Assembly (NCBI RefSeq): GCF_000519085.1
Contig: NZ_KI912577.1
Coordinates: 560,501 to 624,500 of the forward strand
DNA: 64,000 bases
Direction: 5' to 3'
From: Methylobacterium sp. 10
GTDB taxonomy: Bacteria > Pseudomonadota > Alphaproteobacteria > Rhizobiales > Beijerinckiaceae
Part shown: positions 36,821 through 45,899 of the stretch, in pieces
Layout: each line of letters starts with the position of its first letter
Numbering within the stretch: position 1 is the stretch's first letter
Notes under the pieces: generated by a model
Told to the model about the DNA's origin: nothing
Databases searched by the model: none
The model's input: the letters and a program-made list of their open reading frames with translations, nothing else
Translations under genes and position numbers: made by a program

Positions 36821-37119
36821 GAGATCTCCCGCGAAGCAGGCTTGGCCGACAGTTCGGCGAGGAGGACCTCGAACCGGTCGGGCAGCGGCAGATTGAGGAC
36901 GTCGCCGTAGAGGATACGGAGGTTTCGTCCGATCCGGCGCCGGGACTCCGTGTCCATGCCGGCTCGGTTCACGCCGGCTCGGGCGCCAACCGGGCCGGGG
37001 GCGGCCAAGGCTGCTTCGGGAGACGACGCTTCGCCGCCATCGGTGTGGAAACCGGAGGCCCGTTTCCCCGCGTCCAGCTCCTCGAAAGGGCCGTGGATAT
37101 CGCTGGCGTCGATCGTCAT
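36817..37119 (-). CDS. nepR: NepR-family anti-sigma factor
   Basis: This 100-residue cytosolic protein has a disordered N-terminal half, then the NepR core IGRNLRILYGDVLNLPLPDRFEVLLAEL (about residues 63-90, given here in parts: IGRNLRILYGD, LPLPDRFEVLL). NepR binds EcfG and blocks it, and is itself removed by PhyR under stress. Its stop overlaps the start of ecfG, so production of the pair is coupled and the ratio held constant. I looked for the GGAAC-N16-CGTT promoter of this regulon upstream and could not find a convincing copy. Confidence 0.85.
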   Translation of the reverse strand: MTIDASDIHGPFEELDAGKRASGFHTDGGEASSPEAALAAPGPVGARAGVNRAGMDTESRRRIGRNLRILYGDVLNLPLPDRFEVLLAELSAKPASREIS

Positions 37120-37608
37120 GGCTCTCCACCGTTATGTCGGTGTCGGTCCTAGTGGCGAGCGCTTTAACGCGTTCTGAAAAATGTATTCATAAATCTTTAA
37201 GCTTGTAAAAGCAGCGTCTCTGTCGTGAATTGATATATCGAAGGACGAATTGTTACCACGACGCACCCGACCAAGCTGAGCCGTTGATCCACCCTACATT
37301 TGCAAAGCTGCACGGACGCTGAACGAAAACGATGACGCGCGCAGACACCGTGGAATCCGATCCCCGAACGCCGGAGGTTGACCGCCTCGGCCGTGGACGA
37401 GCGGGGCATGGATCGCGTCCTCCGAAACCGAACGGAAATATGGACGCACGGCGCCGGATGCGCCCTGGACATCGAACCGCAGATGCCGCACCGCGCGGCG
37501 TAACCTGCCGCGCCGGGTAATTTCACCCGATCCCCGGTGGTATGGCTCGCCGCGGCCGTCCGTCTGCCCCATAAGGCGAGCGGAAGACCCGAGCCACGAG
37601 GACGAATC
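37120..37608. other. Intergenic stretch between nepR and the DHH gene
   Basis: About 490 bp between divergent genes. The part near nepR (37160-37260) is clearly richer in A and T than its surroundings and probably holds the nepR-ecfG promoter. The rest shows overlapping open frames with no similarity to known proteins. No hairpin or repeat stood out. Confidence 0.45.
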
Positions 37609-38772
37609 TTGACCGTCACCCAGCTGACCCACCACGACCTCGACGGCTACGGCGCGTCGACCATCGTCGGTGCCTTCCTCGACGTGTCGCGGATCGTCCA
37701 TATCCCGCGCTATGCCGATGTCGGCCCGGTGGTCGACGCGGAATTGAAGCGGCTCTCCCGCGTCCCGGCGCCCGAATGCCTGATCATGACGGATCTCGGG
37801 CTGGAGGCCGTCGCCGTCACCTTCATCACCCGGTTCACCGCCATGAACCTGCGTCGCGACGAGGCCGTGCGGCACCGGCTGATCGTGCTCGACCACCATG
37901 CCTCGTCCCTCGACCAGCTGCGCGAGCAGGGCCTGACCCTCGCGCCCGTGCCGGAGAGACCCGGCCTCACCAAAGTCGAACTCTCCGACCCGAACGTGGT
38001 CGTCCTCATCGACGAGGACCGCTGCGCCACCCGCCTCGCCTACGAGCATCGGGAGCTTTACGCCTCGCGCGAGGTGGAGGGCGAGACGACCGAGGAACTC
38101 GAGACCCTGGTGGCCGCCGTCGATGCCCTCGACCTGTGGAAGAAGGAGCGCCCGACTTTCCGGGGCGGTCTCGCCCTGGACGAGATCTTCTGGGACAACG
38201 TCGCGACCCTGATCCCGGTGGGCCATCCCTGGCATGACCGCTTCATCAGCGCGTTGCTGCGAGCAGTCTCCGCCCTGCTGCGCGAGGGCGCATCGCCGGC
38301 CCGTGTCGAGGCGGAGATCGCCGCGACCCGGCGTCGCCTCGTGGATGCGCTCCTGGCCGACGAGCCCCAGGACGACCCAACCCTCACCACCCGCATGCGG
38401 ATGGCCAGGGCGCTCGCCCGGTCGGATGCCCTGTTCCAGCGGCTCTCGGATGGCACGCTGCTGTCCTTCGGCCTCGATTCGGGCATGTTCCAGCGCGTGT
38501 CCGACCTCGTGATGGAGGGAGGCAGGGCAACCCGCGTGGTCAATGTCCAGCGCACGGGTTCGCTGTCGTTCCGCTCGAACAACGAGACGGCGCTGGACGG
38601 TGCCCGCAAGTTCCGTGGCGGCGGCCACAAGGATGCGGCCGGCGGCAAGCTGAATGCCGGATCGGCCTTTTCCCTGGCCGATGCCGTGGCTCAGGTCGAG
38701 CCGGTGCTCAACCCGCCCCAGCCCGATCCGGCATCCAGCCCCTTCGCGGCGCTCAAGGCCTGGAAGGGCTGA
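37609..38772 (+). CDS. DHH-family phosphoesterase
   Basis: This 387-residue cytosolic protein has the DHH-superfamily motifs. Motif I is THHDLDGYGAS near residue 7, motif II has MTDLG, motif III is LDHHASSL near residue 92 and motif IV DRCAT plays the metal-ligand role. The C-terminal DHHA1 motif RGGGHKDAAGGKL (about residue 330) binds substrate. Relatives are NrnB-like nano-RNases or cyclic-dinucleotide-degrading enzymes. The start is probably the TTG at 37609, six bases after GAGGA; a GTG at 37537 would add 24 residues. Confidence 0.8.
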   Translation: MTVTQLTHHDLDGYGASTIVGAFLDVSRIVHIPRYADVGPVVDAELKRLSRVPAPECLIMTDLGLEAVAVTFITRFTAMNLRRDEAVRHRLIVLDHHASSLDQLREQGLTLAPVPERPGLTKVELSDPNVVVLIDEDRCATRLAYEHRELYASREVEGETTEELETLVAAVDALDLWKKERPTFRGGLALDEIFWDNVATLIPVGHPWHDRFISALLRAVSALLREGASPARVEAEIAATRRRLVDALLADEPQDDPTLTTRMRMARALARSDALFQRLSDGTLLSFGLDSGMFQRVSDLVMEGGRATRVVNVQRTGSLSFRSNNETALDGARKFRGGGHKDAAGGKLNAGSAFSLADAVAQVEPVLNPPQPDPASSPFAALKAWKG

Positions 38773-38782
38773 TCCCGCCCCG

Positions 38783-39340
38783 TCAGGCGACCTTGCCCGT
38801 GGTCAGGACGCTCCGGGCCGCCGCCAGCACCTCCTCGCTGAGCTCATCGTCGTCGATGGCGCGGGCCAGGGCGACGGCTCCGATCATGAGCGACAGGCTC
38901 GCGAGGGCCCGCTGCCGCCGCCGCTTCGCCAGGGCCGTGGGAAGCAGGCCCGTCATGCGCTCGATCAGGTCGCGGGCACCGTGGAGGAACCGCGCCCGCA
39001 GCGGAGAACCGGGCGCTTCGCGCGACACGTCGTTGACCATGGCAGCCAGCGGACAGCCGACCCCCGGATTTCGAACGTGCCCGAGGGTCAGGTAACCGGC
39101 CATCCATCCGTCGAGATCATCGGGGCGCCAGTTCTGGTTGGCGGCCAGGTCGAAAGCCTCGACCGCCAGCGCCTCCTTGCTGGCAAACTGGCCGTAGAAG
39201 CCGCCATGCGTCAGACCCGCCGAGGCCATGATATCGGCGACGCCGACGCCGTGCAGCCCGCGCTCGCGGAACAGGGCGGCAGCCACCTCGACGACCCGCT
39301 GCCGGTTCAGCTTGGCCTGCGCCTGTGAGACCTTCGGCAC
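38783..39340 (-). CDS. TetR-family transcriptional regulator
   Basis: This 185-residue protein has an N-terminal TetR helix-turn-helix (RVVEVAAALFRERGLHGVGVADIM then GLTHGGFYGQFASKEAL, residues about 14-60) and a C-terminal ligand domain with a conserved Cys (GVGCPLAAMVNDV). The last feature is typical of regulators that resemble AcrR/YcdC-like proteins controlling small-molecule exporters or oxidoreductases. The start is a GTG eight bases after AGGAGG. It lies 120 bp after the monooxygenase gene on the same strand and may regulate it. Confidence 0.85.
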   Translation of the reverse strand: MPKVSQAQAKLNRQRVVEVAAALFRERGLHGVGVADIMASAGLTHGGFYGQFASKEALAVEAFDLAANQNWRPDDLDGWMAGYLTLGHVRNPGVGCPLAAMVNDVSREAPGSPLRARFLHGARDLIERMTGLLPTALAKRRRQRALASLSLMIGAVALARAIDDDELSEEVLAAARSVLTTGKVA

Positions 39341-39460
39341 GGTGAGATCCTCCTGCGTGACCTCCCGATATATAGATGTTCACCCTCATGCAAAAGAGAC
39401 ATCGTGACACCCCCCCGGGACAGACGATGAGGGTTGGGCCTCCCCCTCCGTCCCGCAGGC

Positions 39461-40504
39461 TCAGCGCACCCGAGGCAGGATCTGCTCGGCGAAGCGCCGC
39501 ATCTCGGCCTCGAACGGCTGGAACTGCAGCATGAACAGGTCGATACCGGCGTCATGAAAGGCGCGGATGCGCGTGGCGACGGTTTCGTAGCTGCCCACGA
39601 GCCCGGCCGCCGTGCCGCCATTGGTGCCGACATGCTGGGTCGCTGCCGCATCGGTCTTGGCGAACATCACGCTCGCCGTGTCGGTTCGGGCTCTCGTGGC
39701 ATTCCGTAGCCCCTCGTCGCGCCGGGCCAAGCCTAAGAGCCGGGCATGCTCGGCCTGCGCCTCGGCATCCGTCTCGCGGGCGATCACGAAGGCCGAGAGG
39801 CCGTAGCGCAGCGGTGCGTTGGCGGCGGGCCGGCGCGCCACATCCGCGACCAGGGCTGTGACATCGTCGAGGGGCTGTCCGTTGATGAACCAGACATCCG
39901 CCCGCTCCGCCGCCAGGGCGCGGGCCGGCTCGGATTCACCGCCGAGATAGATCGTGGGCCGCGGCCGGAAGGTCCCGGCCGGGCGCAACTGATAATCCTC
40001 GACCTGGAAATGCCGGCCCGCATGGGTCACGCGCTCGCCCCGCATCAGGCGGTCGACGAGGCCGATCCATTCCTGGCCATAGGCATAGCGGTCGTCATGG
40101 GCCGGAAAGGGCAGGCCCGCGCGCTCGAACTCGGCCTTGTTCCAGGCATTCACGAGGTTGAGGGCGAAGCGGCCCTCGCTCACATGCTCGATCTGCAGGG
40201 CCATCTTGGCGAGCACGACGGGATGGTAGAGCCCTGGCTTGATCGCCGCGATGATCTCGATCCGCCTCGTCAGGGCGGCGAGGGAAGCGGAGGCGGTCCA
40301 GGCTTCCAGTTGGTCGCGCTCGTCATCGTAAGGGTTCGCCGTGTGCTGGGCGACCAGGACCGAGTCGAAGCCCAGTGCCTCGGCCTCCAACACCAGGGCC
40401 CGGTTACGGGTCCAGCTGGCATCGTCCGGCTCGTCCGGATCGTGGTGGGACGCGCGCGAGCCGTGGACGGCCGCCCAGATCCCGAAGCGAGGTGCGTCAC
40501 TCAT
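39461..40504 (-). CDS. Luciferase-like flavin-dependent monooxygenase (SsuD/DszC type)
   Basis: A 347-residue FMN-dependent oxygenase with a TIM-barrel fold. Key segments are FGIWAAVHG near the N-terminus, EALGFDSVLVAQHTANPY, EHVSEGRFALNLVNAWNKAEF and YLGGESEPARALAAE, matching the alkanesulfonate/dibenzothiophene monooxygenase branch. It needs reduced FMN from a separate reductase, which is not encoded nearby. Substrates could be alkanesulfonates or other organosulfur compounds. The ATG at 40504 is preferred; the upstream open frame (to 40669) is low-complexity. The TetR gene follows downstream. Confidence 0.82.
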   Translation of the reverse strand: MSDAPRFGIWAAVHGSRASHHDPDEPDDASWTRNRALVLEAEALGFDSVLVAQHTANPYDDERDQLEAWTASASLAALTRRIEIIAAIKPGLYHPVVLAKMALQIEHVSEGRFALNLVNAWNKAEFERAGLPFPAHDDRYAYGQEWIGLVDRLMRGERVTHAGRHFQVEDYQLRPAGTFRPRPTIYLGGESEPARALAAERADVWFINGQPLDDVTALVADVARRPAANAPLRYGLSAFVIARETDAEAQAEHARLLGLARRDEGLRNATRARTDTASVMFAKTDAAATQHVGTNGGTAAGLVGSYETVATRIRAFHDAGIDLFMLQFQPFEAEMRRFAEQILPRVR

Positions 40505-41701
40505 GGGCCTCACCCAACCCGCCCAACGGGCGGGGTCGATGAACGCCGGTCGCTCCAGTGGACGAAACACTTGCCGGCATGGGCCGGCGGCGGCAAGGCG
40601 GCGCCCGACCCGGCCCGCGGCGTGTCGTCGGTCATCATCGTCTCCAGATTGGGAAAGCGTGTCCGGCAAGGAACGAGACCTAGCTCAAGCCGTGACGAAA
40701 GCTTGGTCTCGACTGCTGATCATCAACCCGTCCGATGAAGGATCACGTCGACGTGCCATGTCTTAGCGAGATGAGTTGCGCGTTCGCAAGAAAACACTTT
40801 TTTGAATTTCAGTGCTTTTGCGGACGAATGTTTCCCCGCCTCTTGCCGGCAAACCGGCGACGCTTCGTGTCGTCGAGAGGAGCAGAGCGGTCGCCCGGCC
40901 TCCGGTTGATCAGACAGAATGGGCTCGACTTTCGTAACATCGATGATTATTTGGAATCAATCGACTACCCCTCGAACATATGATCGATATAATGACATCA
41001 TATCAATAAATTATCATATTTTTATATTTATCATAAATATAAATTCGCCGTAAAAATATAAAAAATATCTCAGATCTGATGTTAGACTTGAAGCAGAGAC
41101 AGAGCTCCAAACAACACCGCCCCGATCAAGACAACTTCCATCACAACTCGACAGACTAAAATGGCCTTGATGGCCAGATGATCGGCAAAATGACGACTTG
41201 AATCGGGCAAATGCCCTTTGTCGAAATGCTGCATTGCGAATATCGCCCCGACGCGAAATTACTAATTCAATCTTAGCAATCCATATACCATTCCGAAGCC
41301 TTTTAAAGACACGGCGAAAATACACGAACAAGTTGAAAAAACAGATCTTGCGCCCGAAAGGTGCACAATGTCACCTCAGCACGAGGCGAATGCATCATTT
41401 TATCTTGGCATCACAATGAGCATCACGAGATCAATATTAGCTACAGGCAGCCATTCAATCATAGAGTGATAGAGAGCGCAGATATGCGATCTTCAAATTA
41501 TAACTCCGCCCGTGATCGACACAGCACGCAACCAGACAAGTACCGTCATCATGCTGAGGCAACCCGGTAACGATGTATTCGTGCGCCCCATGGGCCAAGA
41601 ACGAACGATTCAGACTCTCCGACATCACACCGTGAGAGGCCATTGGCCTGGCGTTGATTGCGGGTACGGGGTCGGGGCGTAATCGATGGGTGCGAATACT
41701 G
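40505..41701. other. AT-rich interval without recognisable gene
   Basis: Nearly 1.2 kb lie between the monooxygenase gene and bcsN. From about 40940 to 41570 the sequence is clearly AT-rich, unlike the rest of the window. It contains a perfect 23-base palindrome at 41021-41043 centred on C41032, and other A/T inverted repeats nearby. Short open frames occur on both strands, but I recognise none, and they lack good ribosome-binding sites. It may be acquired DNA, a nucleoid-protein target or a decayed gene. Confidence 0.5.
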
Positions 41702-42706
41702 TTACGGCGGCGGACGATAGGCTCGTAGGGGTAGGTCAGGAGACAGACGGTCTTCCGTTTCCACGCTTCTGGGCGCGGGTTTGGGCGCGGCGACGGGAGC
41801 CGTGGGCGCGAGAGCGGGCGCGGTATCAGTAATGTACCGCGGTGCCCCGGCGGCGGGACCGGCCGGCAGGGGCACGGTGGCGGTGCCGGCGGCGGGCTGT
41901 GGAACAGTTGGGACGCTGCGCTCCAAGCTCGGCGGCTGTGGCTCACGCCGGTTGTCCTCGGCCCTCTGAGCCCGCGTGCTCGGCCGCTCCATGGCTCCGG
42001 GGGGCTGCGGATCCGCCTTTGCCGGCTTCTCGACCGCTTTCGCGGCCTGGGCGGAGGGACGCTCGCGCCGCACCTTGGGCGCTGGACGGCTCGACACGCG
42101 CGCGCCACCGCCATCTCGTCCGGCGCCGATGGAAAGATGCATGCGTTCAACGCCGGAGACGAGATCCGCCAGGGTCGCGGTGGCCGTCCGGCACAGGCTG
42201 ACCCGAAGGGACGCCGCGCGCTCGGTACTGCCGCCGAAGAGGCTGTCGGGAGCCGATCGCCCGCCCGACCGTGGAGCGAGGTCGATCCATTGCCAGGCGT
42301 AGAGGCAGTTGCTGCCCACCGCGAGGCCCACCGGGCCGTAGGCGTTCCGCTTGGGCACGGTGGAGACGCGCATGCTTTCCCCGGGGAATCGCGCCAGAAG
42401 CTCCGCGGCGATGCCGAGGCGGCTCGGCTTTCCCATGGACAGAGTCGGGCCGAAGCGAGCGCCCGTATCGGTACCGTTGCGAACGCTGATTTCGGCGTAG
42501 TTGCGCGCCCCCCCGGCATAGGTGACGCGCTGGGCGTAGCCATCGCGAAACGCGGTTTGCGCCACATCCGCGATGCGGCCCGCGCCGGGGATCTCGATCA
42601 CGGACTCCGCCAGGGCCGCCCGCGTCGTGAACACCAACGGCAGGAGGATCAAGGCGGCGAAAACGCCGGATCGCGGGGCGGCTAAGGGCCGATTGGAGCG
42701 GATCAT
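41702..42706 (-). CDS. bcsN: Cellulose biosynthesis protein BcsN
   Basis: This 334-residue exported protein starts with a signal peptide (VFAALILLPLVFTTRAALA, about residues 15-33). The conserved N-terminal half follows (DVAQTAFRDGYAQRVTY, SMGKPSRLGIAAEL, NCLYAWQWIDLAP), and then a long Pro/Ala/Arg-rich tail. It matches the BcsN family found in cellulose operons of Rhizobiales. BcsN is thought to act in the envelope part of the cellulose export machinery, but its role is unclear. Its ATG overlaps the stop of the upstream TPR gene (ATGA), so it is the last gene of the operon. Confidence 0.75.
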   Translation of the reverse strand: MIRSNRPLAAPRSGVFAALILLPLVFTTRAALAESVIEIPGAGRIADVAQTAFRDGYAQRVTYAGGARNYAEISVRNGTDTGARFGPTLSMGKPSRLGIAAELLARFPGESMRVSTVPKRNAYGPVGLAVGSNCLYAWQWIDLAPRSGGRSAPDSLFGGSTERAASLRVSLCRTATATLADLVSGVERMHLSIGAGRDGGGARVSSRPAPKVRRERPSAQAAKAVEKPAKADPQPPGAMERPSTRAQRAEDNRREPQPPSLERSVPTVPQPAAGTATVPLPAGPAAGAPRYITDTAPALAPTAPVAAPKPAPRSVETEDRLSPDLPLRAYRPPP

Positions 42707-44733
42707 GGACGTTGCATCGAGCTCGGCGCGGTGTCGGGGTTATCGTAGCCGCGGTTGACGGCCTGAGAATTGGGCAAAGTAAAGCGGTCCGTCTCCGACG
42801 CCGCCCGCTCCTGCGGGGCACGGCTTCGCGCGGCCTGCTGCGCTCGCCATAGGGTGCCCTCGCCCGGCTCCGACAGGGTGGAAGGACGCTCGGAACCGTC
42901 ATAGCCCGGCATCAGGTTGAAGCCATAGCTCTCATAGGGCATCGGCCCCGCTCCCGACACCCGGCGCGCCACGAGCGGCATGGTCTTCGACGCGGGCGGC
43001 TCGGGCAGGAAGGCCCCGTCCTGCCGATCCGCGACCACCCGCGCCAGGGAGGGGGGAGCGTAGCGCAGGGGGTTCTCCGCCGGCACCGCGAGGGGGAACT
43101 CGCTGCGCTGGACCGGCAGCGGCTTCGCCTGGCCGTCCCCCGACGAATCCGGTTTGGGCACCCGGCCATAGGCGGCGGTGTTCCGGGCGGGCGCGGTGGG
43201 GGGGACGGAGGCGGCAGGTGCCGGGCGCCCGCCCTGGGGCGGGGACGCGTCCGCGGTCGCCGCGCAGGCCAGGGGCGGTCCGGCCGGTCCCTCGCGGAAC
43301 ACCAGGTCCACCACCTTCGGGAACAGGCCGTCATAGCGGTTGACGAGGGTGAGGTAGTCCTGCTTCCGCTTGAGGCGCTGCAGCGACAGGGCGTAGCCGG
43401 ACACGGCGGATTCGCTCGGAAGCCAGGCTACCGCGTGCTGGAACCACTCGAGGGCGGCCTCGAACTGGCAGGAATTATAGGCGTACCAGCCCAGGGCCTC
43501 GGCCCCCTCCCCCGACGCCGTGGCCAGGGTCACTTTGGCGTAGCGGTTGATCCGGTCGAGGTCGATGAAGCTCGGATTGGCCTGGGTGAGCTTGCGGCCC
43601 ATGAGGTCGATGAACAGGATGCTGTTGCCGACATACTTGTCCCGCCAGGCATAGGCGACTTCTTCGGCCTCCCGCAGCATCCCGAGTTCGCGCAGGGTAT
43701 GGGCGAGGCCGTGGGCGATCATGGCATCGCCGCCACGGCTGATCGCGAGCTTGAACCAGTCGAGCGCCGCCCGGAACTGGCGGTGGTTGTAGGTGTACCA
43801 GCCGAGCAATCCGGTCTGACTCGAATCGCCGGAGGCGCGGGCATAGGCCTGGAACGCGGCCATGTCCGCCGGGCTCGGCTCCTGGGCCGGAGCGCCGTGG
43901 AGATCGGCGACGATGCGGGCGCGGGTGATGTCGTTGGAGATCGCCTTGAACTCGGAACCTCCCTCGGCATCGGTGCGGCCCATGGCGACGAGCTTCTCCG
44001 CCATGGTCATCGGCAGGGTGGCCATCGCCTTCTGGATCGTCGCAAGCCGCACGCCGGTGTCGTTGCTGGCGTCCAGCACGGACTTGTAGAGGGCCAGGGC
44101 CTCGGCGGTGCCCCCCTCGGAGGCCAGGGCCTCCGCCGTCGTCCAGTAGCTCTCCACGTCGCTGGGATCGAGGGCGGAGGGGTCCGCCCGGTAGAGGGCC
44201 ACGATGTCCGCCGTCTTGTGCGCGGCGGTCAGGGCCTTCAGGCGGCTGCGAAAGCTGGCCCGCAGGAGCTTGCGCGACAGCTCGTCGGACGGGCGCCAGT
44301 TCGGGTCCGCCGCGCGCCGGGCCGCGATCGCCGCGTCGAGGTCGTCGAAACGCCCGGCGGTGAACAGGTCCCAGAGCGGCGCCTCTTCCGGCGGGCTCGG
44401 CTGGAGGGTGTCGAGGTCGGTGGGCTCGACCCAGCCGGGATAGAGCTGCTTCAGCCGGGCAGCCTCGGCGTTCATCCGAGCCGTCTGCTTCTGCGACGCG
44501 TAGTAGCGCAGAGCGCTCTCGTCGACCATGCCGGCGGCGCCGGAACTGCCGGGCGCGGCGGTGATCGCGGGCGCCCGCGCCGCCTCGTCCGGGTTCTCGG
44601 TCTGCGCCGCCACCGGAGCGACGAGACACAACCCGGCGAGGGAGGCGCCGCACAGCAGTGCCAGCCGTCGCGGGCGCGCCATCGCAGAAGCGCTGGCCGG
44701 CCTTTCCCTCACGCGGATCACCGTGCCGGACAT
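42703..44733 (-). CDS. Exported TPR-rich protein of the cellulose operon
   Basis: A 676-residue protein with a signal-like segment (LALLCGASLAGLCLVAPVAAQ, about residues 24-44) and a helical tetratricopeptide-type region spanning about residues 90-460. Repeats such as AAFQAYARASGDSSQTGLLGW, DWFKLAISRGGDAMIAHGLAH and EWFQHAVAWLPSESAVSGYAL can be seen. A Pro-rich C-terminus follows. It occupies the place of BcsC but is much shorter and lacks a clear outer-membrane barrel. The overlap with bcsZ is 16 bases. It could be a periplasmic scaffold for the cellulose chain. Confidence 0.65.
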   Translation of the reverse strand: MSGTVIRVRERPASASAMARPRRLALLCGASLAGLCLVAPVAAQTENPDEAARAPAITAAPGSSGAAGMVDESALRYYASQKQTARMNAEAARLKQLYPGWVEPTDLDTLQPSPPEEAPLWDLFTAGRFDDLDAAIAARRAADPNWRPSDELSRKLLRASFRSRLKALTAAHKTADIVALYRADPSALDPSDVESYWTTAEALASEGGTAEALALYKSVLDASNDTGVRLATIQKAMATLPMTMAEKLVAMGRTDAEGGSEFKAISNDITRARIVADLHGAPAQEPSPADMAAFQAYARASGDSSQTGLLGWYTYNHRQFRAALDWFKLAISRGGDAMIAHGLAHTLRELGMLREAEEVAYAWRDKYVGNSILFIDLMGRKLTQANPSFIDLDRINRYAKVTLATASGEGAEALGWYAYNSCQFEAALEWFQHAVAWLPSESAVSGYALSLQRLKRKQDYLTLVNRYDGLFPKVVDLVFREGPAGPPLACAATADASPPQGGRPAPAASVPPTAPARNTAAYGRVPKPDSSGDGQAKPLPVQRSEFPLAVPAENPLRYAPPSLARVVADRQDGAFLPEPPASKTMPLVARRVSGAGPMPYESYGFNLMPGYDGSERPSTLSEPGEGTLWRAQQAARSRAPQERAASETDRFTLPNSQAVNRGYDNPDTAPSSMQRP

Positions 44734-45899
44734 GACAGGTTCCTCATCTGCAGCGCCACCATCGACAGGAGGTGCAGCGTCGTCGGGTAATAGTTCTCGC
44801 CGGCCTGTGGCCGTCCGAACCCGTCGGGCAGCGGCGTGCCCTTCCTGTCGCACAGGAGAAGCGCCGACAGGGCAGTGTAGCCGCTCTCGCTCAAGGACTC
44901 GACCGTCCGGCCGTCGGCGGTATCGACGATGGGCAGACGCTCGCGGTCGGGGCCCGACCAGAGGGCGACGAAAGGCTCGTAATCGGCGGGGCGCCCGACT
45001 CCCGCCCAGACCATGTAGAGCGGGATGCGGATGGCGTTGTAGGAAAACAGCGGCGGGAAGCCGTCCGCCGGATGCGGCTCCTCTCCTTTGAGGGAGATCC
45101 ACTCGGTCGGCAGTTTCGCCGTGCCGAAGCGGGAGCGGCGGATCAGGTTGAGGCCGCTGGCGGTCAGAGCCGCCCAGTCGAATTCGGGGGCCACGATGGG
45201 GAGGCGGGCGAAGGCCGGGAACACCCAGTAGGAGAGGTTGATCAGCGGTCCGTCCGCGCGCTCCGCGGCGGAGAAACCGGAGACCGCCGGTAGCAGCAGG
45301 GCGCCGTTCCTGTCCTTGAACAGGATGGTCTTGCGTGCGACCTCCACGGCCATGCGCCGCGCGGCCACCCGGTACGAGGCCTCGTCCCAGGCCTCGGCCG
45401 CCTCGGTGAGGGCCCAGGCGACGAGGACATCGCCGTCGGAAGCATTGTTGAGATCGGCCACGGCCGGCCGTTTGCCGGGCTCCCAGCGCCAGGCCATCAA
45501 CTCGTCGGAGCGAACCATCAGGTTGGCGCGGGTCCATCCCCACAGCCGTTCAAAAGTGACCCTGTCATTGGCGGCCACGGCGAGGAGCATGCCGTAGCCC
45601 TGCCCTTCGCTGTGGCTGATCATGCCGTTGGCGGTGTCCACCACCCGGCCCGCCTCGGTGATGAAGCGGGACCGGTAGGAGCGCCAGACATCGGGGTTCT
45701 TCAAGGAATCGGCGAGGGCCGTCGCCCTGGAGGCTCCGGGCATGGCATCGCCTTTCGCGTTGGGGGCACCGGGGATCGCGGTGGCGGGCGGGACCGGCGA
45801 GGCGCCGTCCTGCGCCCTCGCGGGACCGATCCAGGGGCTCGCGACGGCGAGCGCGGCGCCGAGCGCAAGGCCCAGTATGGGATGCAGGGTGCGGGTCAT
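44718..45899 (-). CDS. bcsZ: Endo-1,4-beta-glucanase of the cellulose operon (GH8)
   Basis: This 393-residue enzyme is exported by an N-terminal signal peptide (LGLALGAALAVASPWIGPARA, about residues 9-29). The GH8 fold is recognised by ISHSEGQGYGMLLAV, whose Glu is the general acid, by ASDGDVLVAWALTEAA and by NLSYWVFPAFA. BcsZ trims nascent cellulose in the periplasm and affects fibre assembly. The start overlaps the stop of bcsB by four bases, and its end overlaps the next gene by 16. The gene order bcsA-bcsB-bcsZ is classical. Confidence 0.88.
   Translation of the reverse strand: MTRTLHPILGLALGAALAVASPWIGPARAQDGASPVPPATAIPGAPNAKGDAMPGASRATALADSLKNPDVWRSYRSRFITEAGRVVDTANGMISHSEGQGYGMLLAVAANDRVTFERLWGWTRANLMVRSDELMAWRWEPGKRPAVADLNNASDGDVLVAWALTEAAEAWDEASYRVAARRMAVEVARKTILFKDRNGALLLPAVSGFSAAERADGPLINLSYWVFPAFARLPIVAPEFDWAALTASGLNLIRRSRFGTAKLPTEWISLKGEEPHPADGFPPLFSYNAIRIPLYMVWAGVGRPADYEPFVALWSGPDRERLPIVDTADGRTVESLSESGYTALSALLLCDRKGTPLPDGFGRPQAGENYYPTTLHLLSMVALQMRNLSCPAR

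Noticed and set aside
37120..37330. EcfG-type promoter upstream of nepR
   Set aside because: No GGAAC element with a CGTT box 16-17 bases away could be found on the correct strand.
40505..41701. Short open frames in the AT-rich interval as genes
   Set aside because: They overlap on both strands, lack ribosome-binding sites and resemble no known protein.
42703..44733. Full BcsC outer-membrane exporter
   Set aside because: The protein has TPR-like helices but is too short and lacks a recognisable C-terminal barrel.
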